Notes under the pieces: model-generated
The model's database searches: none
Told to the model about the DNA's origin: nothing
Seen by the model: only the letters and a program-made list of their open reading frames with translations
Shown here: piece after piece, positions 8,099 to 16,395 of the stretch
Numbering within the stretch: position 1 is the first letter of the stretch
How the letters are laid out: every line of letters begins with the position of its first letter
Assembly (NCBI GenBank): GCA_038255255.1
Contig: JBBSLL010000002.1
Location: 62,001-126,000 of the forward strand
Length of the DNA: 64,000 nucleotides
From: JBBQNY01 sp038255255
Lineage (GTDB): Bacteria > Pseudomonadota > Gammaproteobacteria > Xanthomonadales > Ahniellaceae
Reading direction: 5' to 3'
Made by a program: the position numbers and the translations under genes

Positions 8099-10243
8099 TC
8101 AGCCTGCTTCCGCGCCGCGCACATCCCGCGCGAGTGCATCGAAAGCCGCGAAGGCAGGCGCCAGCGGCTCCGCATAGTCGCGCCAGGTTCCGGACGGAAA
8201 GCGCGCCGCAAGGGTGCGGGTGGGCCGCACCTCCGCCGCGAAGCGCGCGCCGGGCAGGAGGGGACCGGTGGCGAGCAGTGCGCCGAGGCGGCGACCGCAG
8301 CCCTCCGGATCCGACAGTAACTCGCTGGAGTTGAAGGCCCGTAGCGGCAAGCCGCTGTGTTGCGCCGTCGCAATGAGATGTTGCAATGCGCTTGCGAGCC
8401 AGGGGGCGGCCGTTTCGGGATCGGGTATCGGCCAGCCCGCTCGCGCGCCGAAAGCCAGCCAGTTGAGGAGCGCATCGCGCGGGTCGTCGGTGGCGAGGAT
8501 CAGTGGCGTCGCGCCGAAGACGGCCTTGACCGCGAGTGCCATCCGCGCATCCCAGGTGGGGATCCAGTCGACAATGCGGGCGTCCCCGGCCAGCGGCAGT
8601 CGGCCGAGGGCGCGTTCGTATTGGCGCGCGAACAGTTTGGCGTCCGTCTCGCTCACGCCTCCCGCATAGCGCTCCGCCTCGAGTTTGCTGAAACCATCGT
8701 TTCGACCGTCGCCGCGGAAGCGGTCCGCGAGGACGATATAACCGTTGTCGGTGAGCAGGGCCGCGATGAGATCCGCGCACGAACCCGGCGTGCCGAGCAG
8801 CAACGCCAGGGGCGCGCGGTCGACCAACGGCACAGGCACCGGCTCTCCGCCTGCAGTCGCAGCTGCGGCTTCCCGGCTGAGCGAACGAAGCAGCGGAGGT
8901 CGACCCGCACTGCGTGCAGCCTGCGCAGCGCGCCAGTGCGTGAGCGCACCGCTCCAGTCGCCACCGAGATGCGCGGCGCATCCGCGAAGCCCGAGCCACG
9001 CCACCCGCTGCAGCGGAGGTTGCCGTGTCACGTCGATCTGTTCGACGAGTCTGGAGGCGGCTGCGGCGTCGCCCCTGAGCAGTGCCGCGTTGACCAGCAA
9101 ACCGGTCGCCGCCGGATGGCGCGGCGCGCACGCCACTGCGCGCTCGGCAATCGCTTCCGCCTCACCGAAGTTCCCCGTCACCTCGAGCGCCACCGCCAAA
9201 GTCGCGAGCGCGTCCGCATTGCCGGGCTCGAGTTCGACGGAGCGTCGCAACAGCGGCACCGCCTCGGCTTCGCGGCCGCTCTGCATGAGCAACCCGGCGA
9301 GTCCGCGCAGGGCCTGCACATCGTCCGCATGGCTTTCGAGATGTTCGCGCAGGGCCGCGACCGCGGGCTCGAGCCGACCGCCGGTTCGCAATGCCGCGAT
9401 CCAGAGATGGAAAACCTCCCGATCGCCCGGCCGCAATGTTCGCAACGTTGCATACGCGTCGATCGCGCCCTCGGCGTCGCCCTGCGCGCGCGCGATCTCG
9501 GCGCGCTCCTCGGCAACGGCAGCGGCTTGATCGGGGAGCGCCGCGAGCCGTTCGAGGCTGTGCTTCGCGGCCGCGAAATCGCCGCGCTCGCGCTGCGCGC
9601 GCAACAACATCCGCAACGTGCCAGGCGAATCCGGCCGCAATCGCAATGCGTTTTCCAGCGCCTGCTCGGCAAACGCCCATTGCCCATTGCCGAGCAGTGC
9701 GCGCCCGAAGCTCGCCTGCGTGGCGGAGTTGTCCGGATCGAGCTTCGCCGCCCGCGCCAGATACTGCACGGCGTTCGCGAAATCGCCCCGATCGCTCATG
9801 AGATTGCCATACCCGATCAGCACGTCGGCACGATCGCGTTCGGTCAGCAAGGCGCGCTTGAAATTTTCCTCGGCGCGCGCGTCGTCGCCCTGAATCCGGG
9901 CGATGTGCGCGAGCGCGCTGTACGCGGATGTCTGGTTCGGGTCGAGGCGCAGTGCGGTCTCGAAGTCCGCGCGTGCCGCGGCCCACTGGCGCGCATGGAA
10001 CTCGATGCCCGCAAGCGTCACGTAGAAGGATGCTCGATCCGGACGAAGTGCGACGGCTTCACGCGCGAGCTGCAGTGCTTCCCCGATGGCGCCGCGCTGG
10101 CGACGCACCACCGCGAGCAGGTGAAGCCCGTCCGGGTCCTCGGGATTGAACCCGAGCCACTCCCGATAGCGGGCCTCGGCCTCCGCGAGACGGCCGTTCT
10201 TGTGCAATTCGTACGCTTCTTCGAGCATCGGCAGGCGCGCCAC
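8099..10243 (-). CDS. TPR-repeat protein with degenerate sulfotransferase-like C-terminus
   Basis: 714-residue protein. About the first 450 residues are tandem TPR helices with typical spacing (for example PDRASFYVTLAGIEF, PNQTSAYSALAHIARIQGD, PDNSATQASFGRALL). The remainder has the layout of TPR-linked sulfotransferases. The position where such enzymes have a PAPS-binding P-loop such as GMPRSGTT instead reads LLLGTPGSCADLI, so the catalytic loop looks lost. A segment LILATDDPRDALLNW corresponds to the family's second phosphate-binding region. It may be a non-catalytic scaffold, or bind a different nucleotide. Convergent with uppP. An ATG five codons downstream (MLEEAYEL) is an alternative start. 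Confidence 0.7.
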   Translation of the reverse strand: MARLPMLEEAYELHKNGRLAEAEARYREWLGFNPEDPDGLHLLAVVRRQRGAIGEALQLAREAVALRPDRASFYVTLAGIEFHARQWAAARADFETALRLDPNQTSAYSALAHIARIQGDDARAEENFKRALLTERDRADVLIGYGNLMSDRGDFANAVQYLARAAKLDPDNSATQASFGRALLGNGQWAFAEQALENALRLRPDSPGTLRMLLRAQRERGDFAAAKHSLERLAALPDQAAAVAEERAEIARAQGDAEGAIDAYATLRTLRPGDREVFHLWIAALRTGGRLEPAVAALREHLESHADDVQALRGLAGLLMQSGREAEAVPLLRRSVELEPGNADALATLAVALEVTGNFGEAEAIAERAVACAPRHPAATGLLVNAALLRGDAAAASRLVEQIDVTRQPPLQRVAWLGLRGCAAHLGGDWSGALTHWRAAQAARSAGRPPLLRSLSREAAAATAGGEPVPVPLVDRAPLALLLGTPGSCADLIAALLTDNGYIVLADRFRGDGRNDGFSKLEAERYAGGVSETDAKLFARQYERALGRLPLAGDARIVDWIPTWDARMALAVKAVFGATPLILATDDPRDALLNWLAFGARAGWPIPDPETAAPWLASALQHLIATAQHSGLPLRAFNSSELLSDPEGCGRRLGALLATGPLLPGARFAAEVRPTRTLAARFPSGTWRDYAEPLAPAFAAFDALARDVRGAEAG

Positions 10244-10488
10244 GGAGCGGCGCAGGGAAACCAGTAGGGCCGCGTAGTTTGCCAGCTTTGTCCCTGTGGA
10301 CTCGCGACGTCACAGTCCCTATGCGCCGGGTCGCGCGCTTTCGGCTACATTACGCGCCCCCGAGCGCGCCAGGCCTGCGACGAACGCCGCAGAAAAGGCG
10401 TCCTGACCATGGCAGGTGCGGGAGTCACCGCGGAGATTCGACCTCCGACGCTCTCCGGAGCCATGCATTTTTCCAAAGGATTCCCCTG

Positions 10489-11346
10489 ATGCGTAATCTA
10501 CTTTTCATCGCGCTGCTCGCCGCTTTCTCTCTGACGGCGTGCAACCGTTCCGGCGATGCCGCACTCGGCGGAGATCCGACGGCTTCCGCTTCGAAGAAGG
10601 CCCAAGGTGCCGTCACCGGCACGTTGACTACCGCCGACGGCGCTCCCGCGCCACTTCCCGAAGGCGCGGTCGTGACCGTGAGGCTGCTCGACGGAACCCG
10701 CAGCGATGCGCCGCCGACCGAAGTACTGGCGGTGCCTGTGGCGTCGACCGGCTCGCTGCCGATGGCTTATTCGCTGCCCTATGACCCGAAGTCGATCGAC
10801 CGCATCGCGACCTACCTCGTCGACGCCAACGTCACGTTGAACGGCCAGCTGCTGTTCCTGACGCAGGCGCGCCTTCCGGTGCTGACGCAAGGCGCGGGCA
10901 GCACGAAAGACATTCCGCTGATACAGGGTCTCGCATTGACGGCGCCAGTGACTGAAGCCGACGAGGCCAAGCGCCTGTTCGCCGATCTCCAGGCGCAGCT
11001 CGGCGCCATGAAGCGCCTCGTCGGCGACCGCATCGTTGGTGAAACCACCATTGGCTGGGACGCCTTCTCCGACTCCACGGGCGTGCGCATGGTGCGCGAA
11101 AACGTCGTGTACGGGGAAGGTGGCGACAAGGCGACGTTGCGCTTCGCGTATCGCGACGGCAAGCCGTGGGTCGCGACCAAAGAGCAGGGCGGCGGCAAGA
11201 CGATGGTCGCCTGGGACAAGTTCGGAAATGTCGTGCTGCGCGAAGTGGAGCGTGGCGGCAGCACGTCCGAGGCCAGCGAAGACGTCGCCGCGGAGCTCAA
11301 GCGCGGCAGCGAGGCCGCGCTCGAGATCGTCGCCGCGAAACTTTGA
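10489..11346 (+). CDS. YbaY-like lipoprotein
   Basis: 285-residue predicted lipoprotein of unknown role, probably attached to a membrane facing the periplasm. The N-terminus MRNLLFIALLAAFSLTAC gives a clean lipobox (LTAC). Residues about 40-145 match the YbaY/YscW-like beta domain: GAVTGTLTTADGA, PEGAVVTVRLLDG, MAYSLPYDPKSID, RIATYLVDANVTLNG and LLFLTQARLPVLTQG. The C-terminal half, with many Lys/Glu residues, is not recognised. The start at 10489 is chosen for the signal peptide and the AAAGGA upstream. The open frame upstream of it encodes no credible signal. Confidence 0.75.
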   Translation: MRNLLFIALLAAFSLTACNRSGDAALGGDPTASASKKAQGAVTGTLTTADGAPAPLPEGAVVTVRLLDGTRSDAPPTEVLAVPVASTGSLPMAYSLPYDPKSIDRIATYLVDANVTLNGQLLFLTQARLPVLTQGAGSTKDIPLIQGLALTAPVTEADEAKRLFADLQAQLGAMKRLVGDRIVGETTIGWDAFSDSTGVRMVRENVVYGEGGDKATLRFAYRDGKPWVATKEQGGGKTMVAWDKFGNVVLREVERGGSTSEASEDVAAELKRGSEAALEIVAAKL

Positions 11347-11536
11347 TCGAGCGCGGTTTTTAGCTGCTCTCGGGGCGGCTGAATCGCGTCTCCGTTGCCG
11401 TCGCCATCGCTTCGCGGGTTGGCGCCTGCTCGCTGCTGCATGAGCGCGCGCAGTTGCCGGATTTCGTCGGAAATCCGCGCGAGCTCCCACCCATGCGGAT
11501 GCGAGGCATTCATCGCCGCTCTGCGAGAATTCGCCC

Positions 11537-11998
11537 ATGGAACCGATCTCCTTCTCGTGGACGGAACTCCTGCAGCACGGCTTCAGCGTGCTGTCGGCGT
11601 TCGCACTCGCCTTGCCCATTGCATGGGAGCGCGAGATGGAAACCCGCATCATGGGGCTGCGGACCCTGCCGCTGGTTTCGGTAGCCAGTTGTGCGTACAT
11701 CCTGGTCGGCACTTCAGTCTTCGGTGACGATCCGGGCGCACACGGGCGACTGCTCAGTGGGCTCGTGGCCGGCATCGGCTTCATTGGCGGCGGCGCAATC
11801 CTCAAGGGAGACAACAACGTCAGGGGCACGGCGACTGCCGCCAGCATCCTGTCGACCGGCGTCCTGGGCGCCGCGGTTGCCTACGGCCTGTTCGAGATTG
11901 CGATCCTGATCAGCGTCACGACCCTCGCCACCCTCCTGCTGCTGCGCCCGATCCAGCGCCGGGTTGGCCGACTCGACGAACCCCGGGACGGGGGTTGA
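11537..11998 (+). CDS. MgtC/SapB-family membrane protein
   Basis: 153-residue integral membrane protein. The core GLVAGIGFIGGGAILKG followed by VRGTATAASIL is the MgtC/SapB signature, with the usual run of hydrophobic helices before and after. Family members are linked to growth at low magnesium and control of ATP synthase or membrane potential, but only the short transmembrane module is present here, without the cytoplasmic C-terminal domain of Salmonella MgtC. A specific role therefore cannot be assigned. It is followed after 7 bases by a DUF2254 membrane protein and is likely co-transcribed with it. Confidence 0.85.
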   Translation: MEPISFSWTELLQHGFSVLSAFALALPIAWEREMETRIMGLRTLPLVSVASCAYILVGTSVFGDDPGAHGRLLSGLVAGIGFIGGGAILKGDNNVRGTATAASILSTGVLGAAVAYGLFEIAILISVTTLATLLLLRPIQRRVGRLDEPRDGG

Positions 11999-12005
11999 CC
12001 GTCGC

Positions 12006-13310
12006 ATGGGGTCACTTGCTCGCCACTCGTACCGCCTGAGCTCGAGCTTCTGGTTCCTGCCCGGCGCGATCGTTACGGGCGCCACCCTGCTGGCCTTCAT
12101 CACGATCGAGGCGGACGCGCGTTTCGTCACCGCAGGCGCGCTCGAGGCCTGGCCGCGCCTGTTCGGGGCCGGCTCGAGTGCCTCGCGCAGCCTGCTCACG
12201 GCAGTGGCGGGTTCGATGATCACGGTCGCGGGCACTGTGTTTTCGATCACGCTGGTGGCGCTGTCGCTCGCGTCCAGCCAGTACAGCTCACGCGTGCTGC
12301 GCAACTTCATGCGCGACCGCACCAACCAGGCCGTGCTGGGCGTGTTCCTCGGGATCTTCGCGTACTGCCTCGTCGTGCTCCGCTCGATTTACGGCAACGG
12401 CGAAGACGCGTTCATTCCGTCGGTGGCAGTTTTCCTCGGCCTGCTGCTTGGCTTCGGCGGCATCGGCGTACTGGTGTTCTTCATCCACCACATCGCGCAA
12501 TCGATCCAGGCCTCGCAGATCCTCGAAGCCGTGCGTCGCGAGACGTGCGAGGCGATCGACCGGTTGTTTCCCCGGCAGGCAGGGGCCGAGTCTGCGATGC
12601 CCGTCGGGCCCGGGCCAACGGAATGGCATGAGGCGCGGCGAGCCGATACCACCGGCTACCTCCAGTTCATCGACTACGCAGGCCTGCGCGATATTGCGTG
12701 CCGGCATGGTGTCCGCCTCGACGTACCAGCCCGCATTGGCGATTACATGCTCGTCGGCGACCGACTCCTCTCGTCGTCGCCTGCACCGCCTGCCGGCCTC
12801 GGGGACCAGGTGGGCGAATGCTGGTCGATCGGGGCGCAGCGCACGCTGGAACAGGACATCGGTTTCGGTATCCGGCAGCTCGTCGACGTCGCGTTGAAGG
12901 CGTTGTCGCCGGGCATCAACGACACGACCACCGCGATCATGTGCGTCGACACGCTCACCGCGATTCTTGCGCACCTGGCGACGCGCGAGTTGCGCCTGGA
13001 CGGCTGCGAACGCGACGGAGCCACCTGGGTCTGGGCGCACCACCCGCAGTTCGAGGATCTGCTCGACGAGGCGTTCGACCAGATCCGCCATTCCGCAGGC
13101 GACAACATGGCAGTGCTCGACCGACTGCGGTGGTCGCTCGCGTCCCTGCACGCGAAGACCGACTTGCCGGTGCGGCGAGCCGCGTTCCGCCGGCATGCAC
13201 TGCGGTTGCAGGAAACCGTGCAGCGCGAATTGCGCGACCCGCATGACCGCTCGCGCCTGCAGGGCTCGATTGGCGCGCTGCTGTGCGAGATCGGTGATCG
13301 CTCAGCGTGA
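12006..13310 (+). CDS. DUF2254 family membrane protein
   Basis: 434-residue predicted inner-membrane protein of unknown function. Four hydrophobic segments occupy about the first 160 residues (for example WFLPGAIVTGATLLAFITI, LGVFLGIFAYCLVVL, VFLGLLLGFGGIGVLVFFI). A soluble domain follows with the family signature ALKALSPGINDTTTAIMCVD, and acidic and histidine residues. The ATG at 12006 is chosen because GGGGG precedes it and it avoids the 35-base overlap with the MgtC gene that the ATG at 11964 would need. The stop lies two bases from the 3' end of the convergent split tRNA gene. Confidence 0.85.
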   Translation: MGSLARHSYRLSSSFWFLPGAIVTGATLLAFITIEADARFVTAGALEAWPRLFGAGSSASRSLLTAVAGSMITVAGTVFSITLVALSLASSQYSSRVLRNFMRDRTNQAVLGVFLGIFAYCLVVLRSIYGNGEDAFIPSVAVFLGLLLGFGGIGVLVFFIHHIAQSIQASQILEAVRRETCEAIDRLFPRQAGAESAMPVGPGPTEWHEARRADTTGYLQFIDYAGLRDIACRHGVRLDVPARIGDYMLVGDRLLSSSPAPPAGLGDQVGECWSIGAQRTLEQDIGFGIRQLVDVALKALSPGINDTTTAIMCVDTLTAILAHLATRELRLDGCERDGATWVWAHHPQFEDLLDEAFDQIRHSAGDNMAVLDRLRWSLASLHAKTDLPVRRAAFRRHALRLQETVQRELRDPHDRSRLQGSIGALLCEIGDRSA

Positions 13311-13312
13311 TG

Positions 13313-13640
13313 TGGTGGGCCCACCAGGACTTGAACCTGGAACCAACGGATTCACGTTGCCGGAGATTTCGCTCCGCGTGGACTATCTCATCACCCGCAG
13401 GCTCGCCCAATGCGCGGCGAGTTCTGGTGGGGTGCGGGACGCTCTAGCCTGTTATCAAGGACGCTGAAGTCCCCAGGTAGTCTCTGCACCTTCCGGCGGT
13501 GTACCGCCGGCTTGGCTCAGGATTGCCGTCGGCCGAGCCGCTACGGTTTCCCTGAATTCATCCCGTTTTCGTCCGACCCTTTCGGTGTCGGCGTCACCTT
13601 GTCGATGAGTCCGCTGCTCTAACCATTGAGCTATAGGCCC
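13313..13640 (-). tRNA. tRNA-Ile(CAU), interrupted by a group I intron
   Basis: Minus-strand tRNA gene in two exons. The 36-nt 5' exon (13640-13605) holds the acceptor strand GGGCCTA, the D arm and the anticodon stem GCGGA plus CTCAT. The 40-nt 3' exon (13352-13313) holds AA, the stem partner TCCGT, variable loop, T arm CCAGG-TTCAAGT-CCTGG, acceptor TGGGCCC and an encoded ACCA end. Joined, they give a 76-nt cloverleaf with all arms paired and anticodon loop CTCATAA. A CAU anticodon with this acceptor stem and body fits the lysidine-modified isoleucine tRNA for AUA codons rather than methionine tRNA. The gene can work only if the intervening 252 nt is spliced out. Confidence 0.9.
13353..13604 (-). 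ncRNA. group I self-splicing intron in tRNA-Ile(CAU)
   Basis: 252-nt intron inserted after the anticodon CAU. Hallmarks on the minus strand are all present. The 5' exon ends in U and can pair UCAU with GUGA a few bases into the intron (P1 with the required U-G wobble). The core segment GAATTCAGGGAAACC is at 13559-13545 and CCTGAGCCAAGCC at 13521-13509. P7 strands AGAGACTA (13485-13478) and ATAGTCC (13386-13380) follow. The last intron base is G. The order and sequence closely follow the small tRNA-Ile(CAU) group I intron known from Azoarcus. It contains no reading frame, so any mobility would need a protein from elsewhere. Confidence 0.92.
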
Positions 13641-13687
13641 TGACGCGCATCGTAACAACCACTGCGCATGGCGTGGAGTCGTGGATT

Positions 13688-14119
13688 ATGATTACTGGCA
13701 TGCAATCCGATCTTGCATGCGTCAATTGTTCGGCTCTCCTCGCTGGGCGGCAGCGTCGATTCTGTTCGCGTCGCTGCAAGAACGCCGATACGAACAAGCG
13801 TCATCAAAGCTATTCGTGCCAGCAGGTTCGCGGCCTTGGCAGGAAGCTCGAACTAATCGCAGAAATGGGGGGACGTTGCGTCCGATGCGGCTATGACCGA
13901 AATCTCGCCGCACTCAACTGGCACCATCTTGATCCGGCTTTGAAAGCCTTTGCGCTCGATCTGCGCTCTTTGTCAAATCGCAGGGCTGCTGACATCAGGA
14001 TCGAGGTCGCGAAATGCATTCTGGTCTGCGCGAACTGCCACGCTGAAATCCACTGGCCGGATCTCGACAATGCTGTGGCCGCTGCGAGCAGAGCCACGCG
14101 CGTGGCCGGCAGCGCGTAA
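13688..14119 (+). CDS. HNH endonuclease-like zinc protein beside the split tRNA
   Basis: 143-residue protein. The N-terminal part has a zinc-ribbon-like CVNC and FCSRRCKN; then GGRCVRCGYDRNLAALNWHHLDP and CILVCANCHAEIHWPDL form an HNH nuclease fold with paired CxxC zinc ligands and the catalytic-type HH. Such proteins are common as free-standing genes and their targets are mostly unknown. The ATG at 13688 has GGAG nine bases upstream; ATG 13700 and GTG 13673 are alternatives. It reads away from the intron-bearing tRNA gene, with only about 47 bases between their 5' ends. That position invites the idea of a homing nuclease for the intron, which is inference only. Confidence 0.75.
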   Translation: MITGMQSDLACVNCSALLAGRQRRFCSRRCKNADTNKRHQSYSCQQVRGLGRKLELIAEMGGRCVRCGYDRNLAALNWHHLDPALKAFALDLRSLSNRRAADIRIEVAKCILVCANCHAEIHWPDLDNAVAAASRATRVAGSA

Positions 14120-14219
14120 CGGGTTCATCAGCTGCGCACGACGCGAAGATCGTTCTGGCAACTTGGTTCAGGTGCTTTTCGCACCAGCTTTCAGTGCATC
14201 TCGCGCCAGGAATGATGAG

Positions 14220-14606
14220 TCAGTCGTGCCGGGCATGGTCGTCCGGACCACGTGTGAACATCCAGGCCCACAGGATCAGCAGGCCTTGCAGCGGCAGGCG
14301 CAGCCACCACCAGATTGGCGCGAGCGACGGGTACAGTTCGGTGTTGAGCGCCATGTGCAGGTTCGCGGGAAATATCGCGACGAGCAGGATGACGAGGCCC
14401 CACGCGGCCCACTTCGACCAGCGCCGGAACATCAGCATCGTCCCCAATGCCGCTTCCGCGACGCCGCTGAGGTAGACGAGTTCCAGATGCCAGGGGAGGT
14501 ACGGCGGCATGATGCTGACGTAAGCGGCGGTGTGCATGAAATGATTCAAACCCGCCAGCACGAAGAAGCCGCCGAGTACGTATCGGGAATGATCCTTGAA
14601 GCGCAT
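14220..14606 (-). CDS. DoxX-like small membrane protein
   Basis: 128-residue predicted four-helix inner-membrane protein of the DoxX/DoxD-like superfamily. Features include YVLGGFFVLAGLNHFMH at the first helix, a helix ending LVYLSGVAEAALG, and later WAAWGLVILLVAIFPAN and LPLQGLLILWAWMF. The conserved GLNHF and SGVAEAALG segments support the family call. Homologues are described as small oxidoreductase-associated or quinone-related membrane proteins, but no activity can be assigned here. The gene is followed downstream by the convergent HNH gene. Confidence 0.75.
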   Translation of the reverse strand: MRFKDHSRYVLGGFFVLAGLNHFMHTAAYVSIMPPYLPWHLELVYLSGVAEAALGTMLMFRRWSKWAAWGLVILLVAIFPANLHMALNTELYPSLAPIWWWLRLPLQGLLILWAWMFTRGPDDHARHD

Positions 14607-14722
14607 AGAGTCGCCCGGGTCAGTTCGTCAGGCGCCAAAAAGAAGCACTCGCGCAACCGGCAGGAGGCGCGCCGTGGCTCCCGCGTCGAATCGGCACAAC
14701 CGATTGCGCAGGTCGCACGCGC

Positions 14723-14977
14723 TCAATCCTGCTTGCGCAACAGCATGAACTGCCCCACGACCGCGGTCAGCAGTATCAGGGAGTTGGTGACGATGAACAC
14801 CCAGTTCCTGACCATCCAGCTGTAGGCGATGAACCCGATCGAGGCCGCGATCTGTCCCGCGAACAGTCCATGCGACACGCCCTTTGCACTCGCGTCCTTC
14901 GACTGCACGTAGATCTGCCGACTCAGGGTCGCGAGCAGGATTGCAGATGCGATCCATCCGATGATGTCCGGGTTCAA
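14723..14977 (-). CDS. small three-helix PQ-loop/SemiSWEET-like protein
   Basis: 84-residue predicted membrane protein. Three hydrophobic helices (IIGWIASAILLATL; HGLFAGQIAASIGFIAYSW; VFIVTNSLILLTAVVGQFML) with the length and layout of SemiSWEET/PQ-loop half-transporters. The usual PQ pair is replaced by SRQIYVQ, so sugar transport is not certain. The start is taken as TTG at 14977 because GGGAGA lies about 7 bases upstream and the helical domain begins there. A longer open frame upstream would add a charged, unlikely segment. Divergent from the flavin-binding stress protein gene. Confidence 0.6.
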   Translation of the reverse strand: MNPDIIGWIASAILLATLSRQIYVQSKDASAKGVSHGLFAGQIAASIGFIAYSWMVRNWVFIVTNSLILLTAVVGQFMLLRKQD

Positions 14978-15131
14978 GTCTGACTCTCCCTTGTATCGCG
15001 CGCATAGCAGGCACGCGAGTTTGACAGGCCCTGCACGCGCCACACGGGACAGTCGCTGCTCCCGCACGCATCTTCGTCTTCCACTTCGGCGACGGTCGAC
15101 CCGCGCGCCACTCTTCCACTGGAGAACCTCC

Positions 15132-15866
15132 GTGACGACCAAAGCCGAGAACCGCGAGCTGTTGCGCAACCTGATCGAGGACATCGACATCGCGATGTTC
15201 ACCACGCTGAGCCCGAGCGGTTACCCCGTGAGCCGGCCGCTGAGCACGCAACAGGTCGAGTTCGACGGCGAAGTGCTCTGGTTCCTCACGCGCGGCGACA
15301 GCCCGAAGGTGGCGGAAATCCGCAAGCAGCCCCGCGTCAACGTCGCCTACGCGTCGGACTCCAACAACAGCTATGTCTCGGTGACGGGGGACGCCAGGGT
15401 CCTGCGGGACCAGGCCAAGATCGACGAACTCTGGAGCGACGCGCTCAAGGCTTTCTTCCCGAACGGATCGAACGACCCCGACCTCAAGCTCATTCGCGTG
15501 CGCGTTGCCACCGCCGAATACTGGGACGGCCCGAGTTCCGCGCTCGGCAAGGCCATCAGTTTCATTGTTGCGCGCGTCACGAAGAATGACGAGTTCATGG
15601 GCGAGAACCGCATCATCCAGATGCGCGGCAAGGGTGCCGGAACGTCGGCGGCAGGCGACACGCCGCGCAGCAAGCCCATGCCAAAGGCGGCGCGATTGCC
15701 GCCGGCGTCGACCGCGGCCAAGTCGCCTACGAAAAAATCGACCTCGGCCTCCACGAAAAAGCCCGCAGTCCGCAAGGCCTCGCCCCGAAAAGCGGTCGCG
15801 CGCAACGCGTCCAAGGCCGTAAAGAAGGCGGGGGCCAAGCGCACCACGAGCGCCAGGAAACGCTGA
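15132..15866 (+). CDS. pyridoxamine-phosphate-oxidase-fold general stress protein with H1-like tail
   Basis: 244-residue protein. Residues 1-165 match the general-stress FMN-binding split-barrel family (PNPOx-like): IDIAMFTTLSPSGYPVSRPL, EVLWFLTRGDSPKV, RVNVAYASDSNNSYVSVTG, and VATAEYWDGPSSALGK. From about residue 175 the chain becomes a low-complexity Lys/Ala/Ser/Pro tail like eukaryotic histone H1, likely to bind nucleic acid. A similar tail ends the TopA of this window. The start is GTG at 15132, with GGAGAACCTCC just upstream. The barrel is usually about 160-170 residues, so the tail is an addition. Confidence 0.85.
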   Translation: MTTKAENRELLRNLIEDIDIAMFTTLSPSGYPVSRPLSTQQVEFDGEVLWFLTRGDSPKVAEIRKQPRVNVAYASDSNNSYVSVTGDARVLRDQAKIDELWSDALKAFFPNGSNDPDLKLIRVRVATAEYWDGPSSALGKAISFIVARVTKNDEFMGENRIIQMRGKGAGTSAAGDTPRSKPMPKAARLPPASTAAKSPTKKSTSASTKKPAVRKASPRKAVARNASKAVKKAGAKRTTSARKR

Positions 15867-15909
15867 CCGCGCGCCGCGATGAGCGTCGGCGCCGAAGGAC
15901 TCGCCGACG

Positions 15910-16149
15910 TTATTTCTTGCCGAGCGACTCGTGCGAGATCCGCAGCCATTCGCCCTGGGCGAGTTCTGCAACGGCGGCGTTGATTGCGCTGAGATCTTCG
16001 GAGCGGAATTCTCCCGCGTCGAGCCCTTGCTGCCGCGCGTAGGCGCGAGCATCGAAATCGCGCCCGGCTTCGACATAGAAGTCGCTACCCGAGGTGGCGG
16101 GCGTCGTGGTGACGCTGTGGGTCAAACGAAAATTGCCACTGGCCACCAT
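15910..16149 (-). CDS. small hypothetical protein
   Basis: 79-residue soluble protein, not recognised. It begins MVASGNFRLTHSV with a good ribosome binding site (GGAGAGAC just before the ATG), which decides the start over an ATG seven codons upstream. The sequence is mixed alpha/beta with ASGSDFYVEAG-like character in the middle (actual residues SGSDFYVEAGRDFD) and a helical end, AAVAELAQGEWLRI. There is no signal peptide or metal motif. It converges on the stress-protein gene. The clean ribosome site and codon pattern are the main support for it being real. Confidence 0.55.
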   Translation of the reverse strand: MVASGNFRLTHSVTTTPATSGSDFYVEAGRDFDARAYARQQGLDAGEFRSEDLSAINAAVAELAQGEWLRISHESLGKK

Positions 16150-16395
16150 GTCTCTCCTGCGCGGGATCATGGCTAGTGACGCACACTCTTCGATGCCGGG
16201 GGCTGAACGCCAAACCCGCGCCCGCTTCTTGCTGCAAATGCGGTCGGCTCAACATCGACGCACGACCGACCCCATATCGACCTACCATCGGCGCACCGCT
16301 CAACCACCACCGACACCGACTGAGGACCGTTGAACAAATCGCGCGACGGCTCGTGGAGCTTGGCCGCGAGGGGAACCCCGCCCGGGCCGCGAGGA

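Noticed and set aside
10812..11513. A minus-strand frame beginning MNASHPHGWELARISDEI
   Set aside because: The first about 50 residues look protein-like and lie in an intergenic gap, but the rest is antisense to the YbaY-like gene with Ser/Arg-rich shadow sequence and no ribosome site was convincing.
13313..13640. The split tRNA considered as a pseudogene disrupted by random insertion
   Set aside because: The insertion is exactly in the anticodon loop, both halves are intact with all stems paired, and the insert has a full group I core.
14628..16076. A 482-residue minus-strand frame overlapping the PQ-loop and stress-protein genes
   Set aside because: Overlaps two better-supported genes and shows shadow composition.
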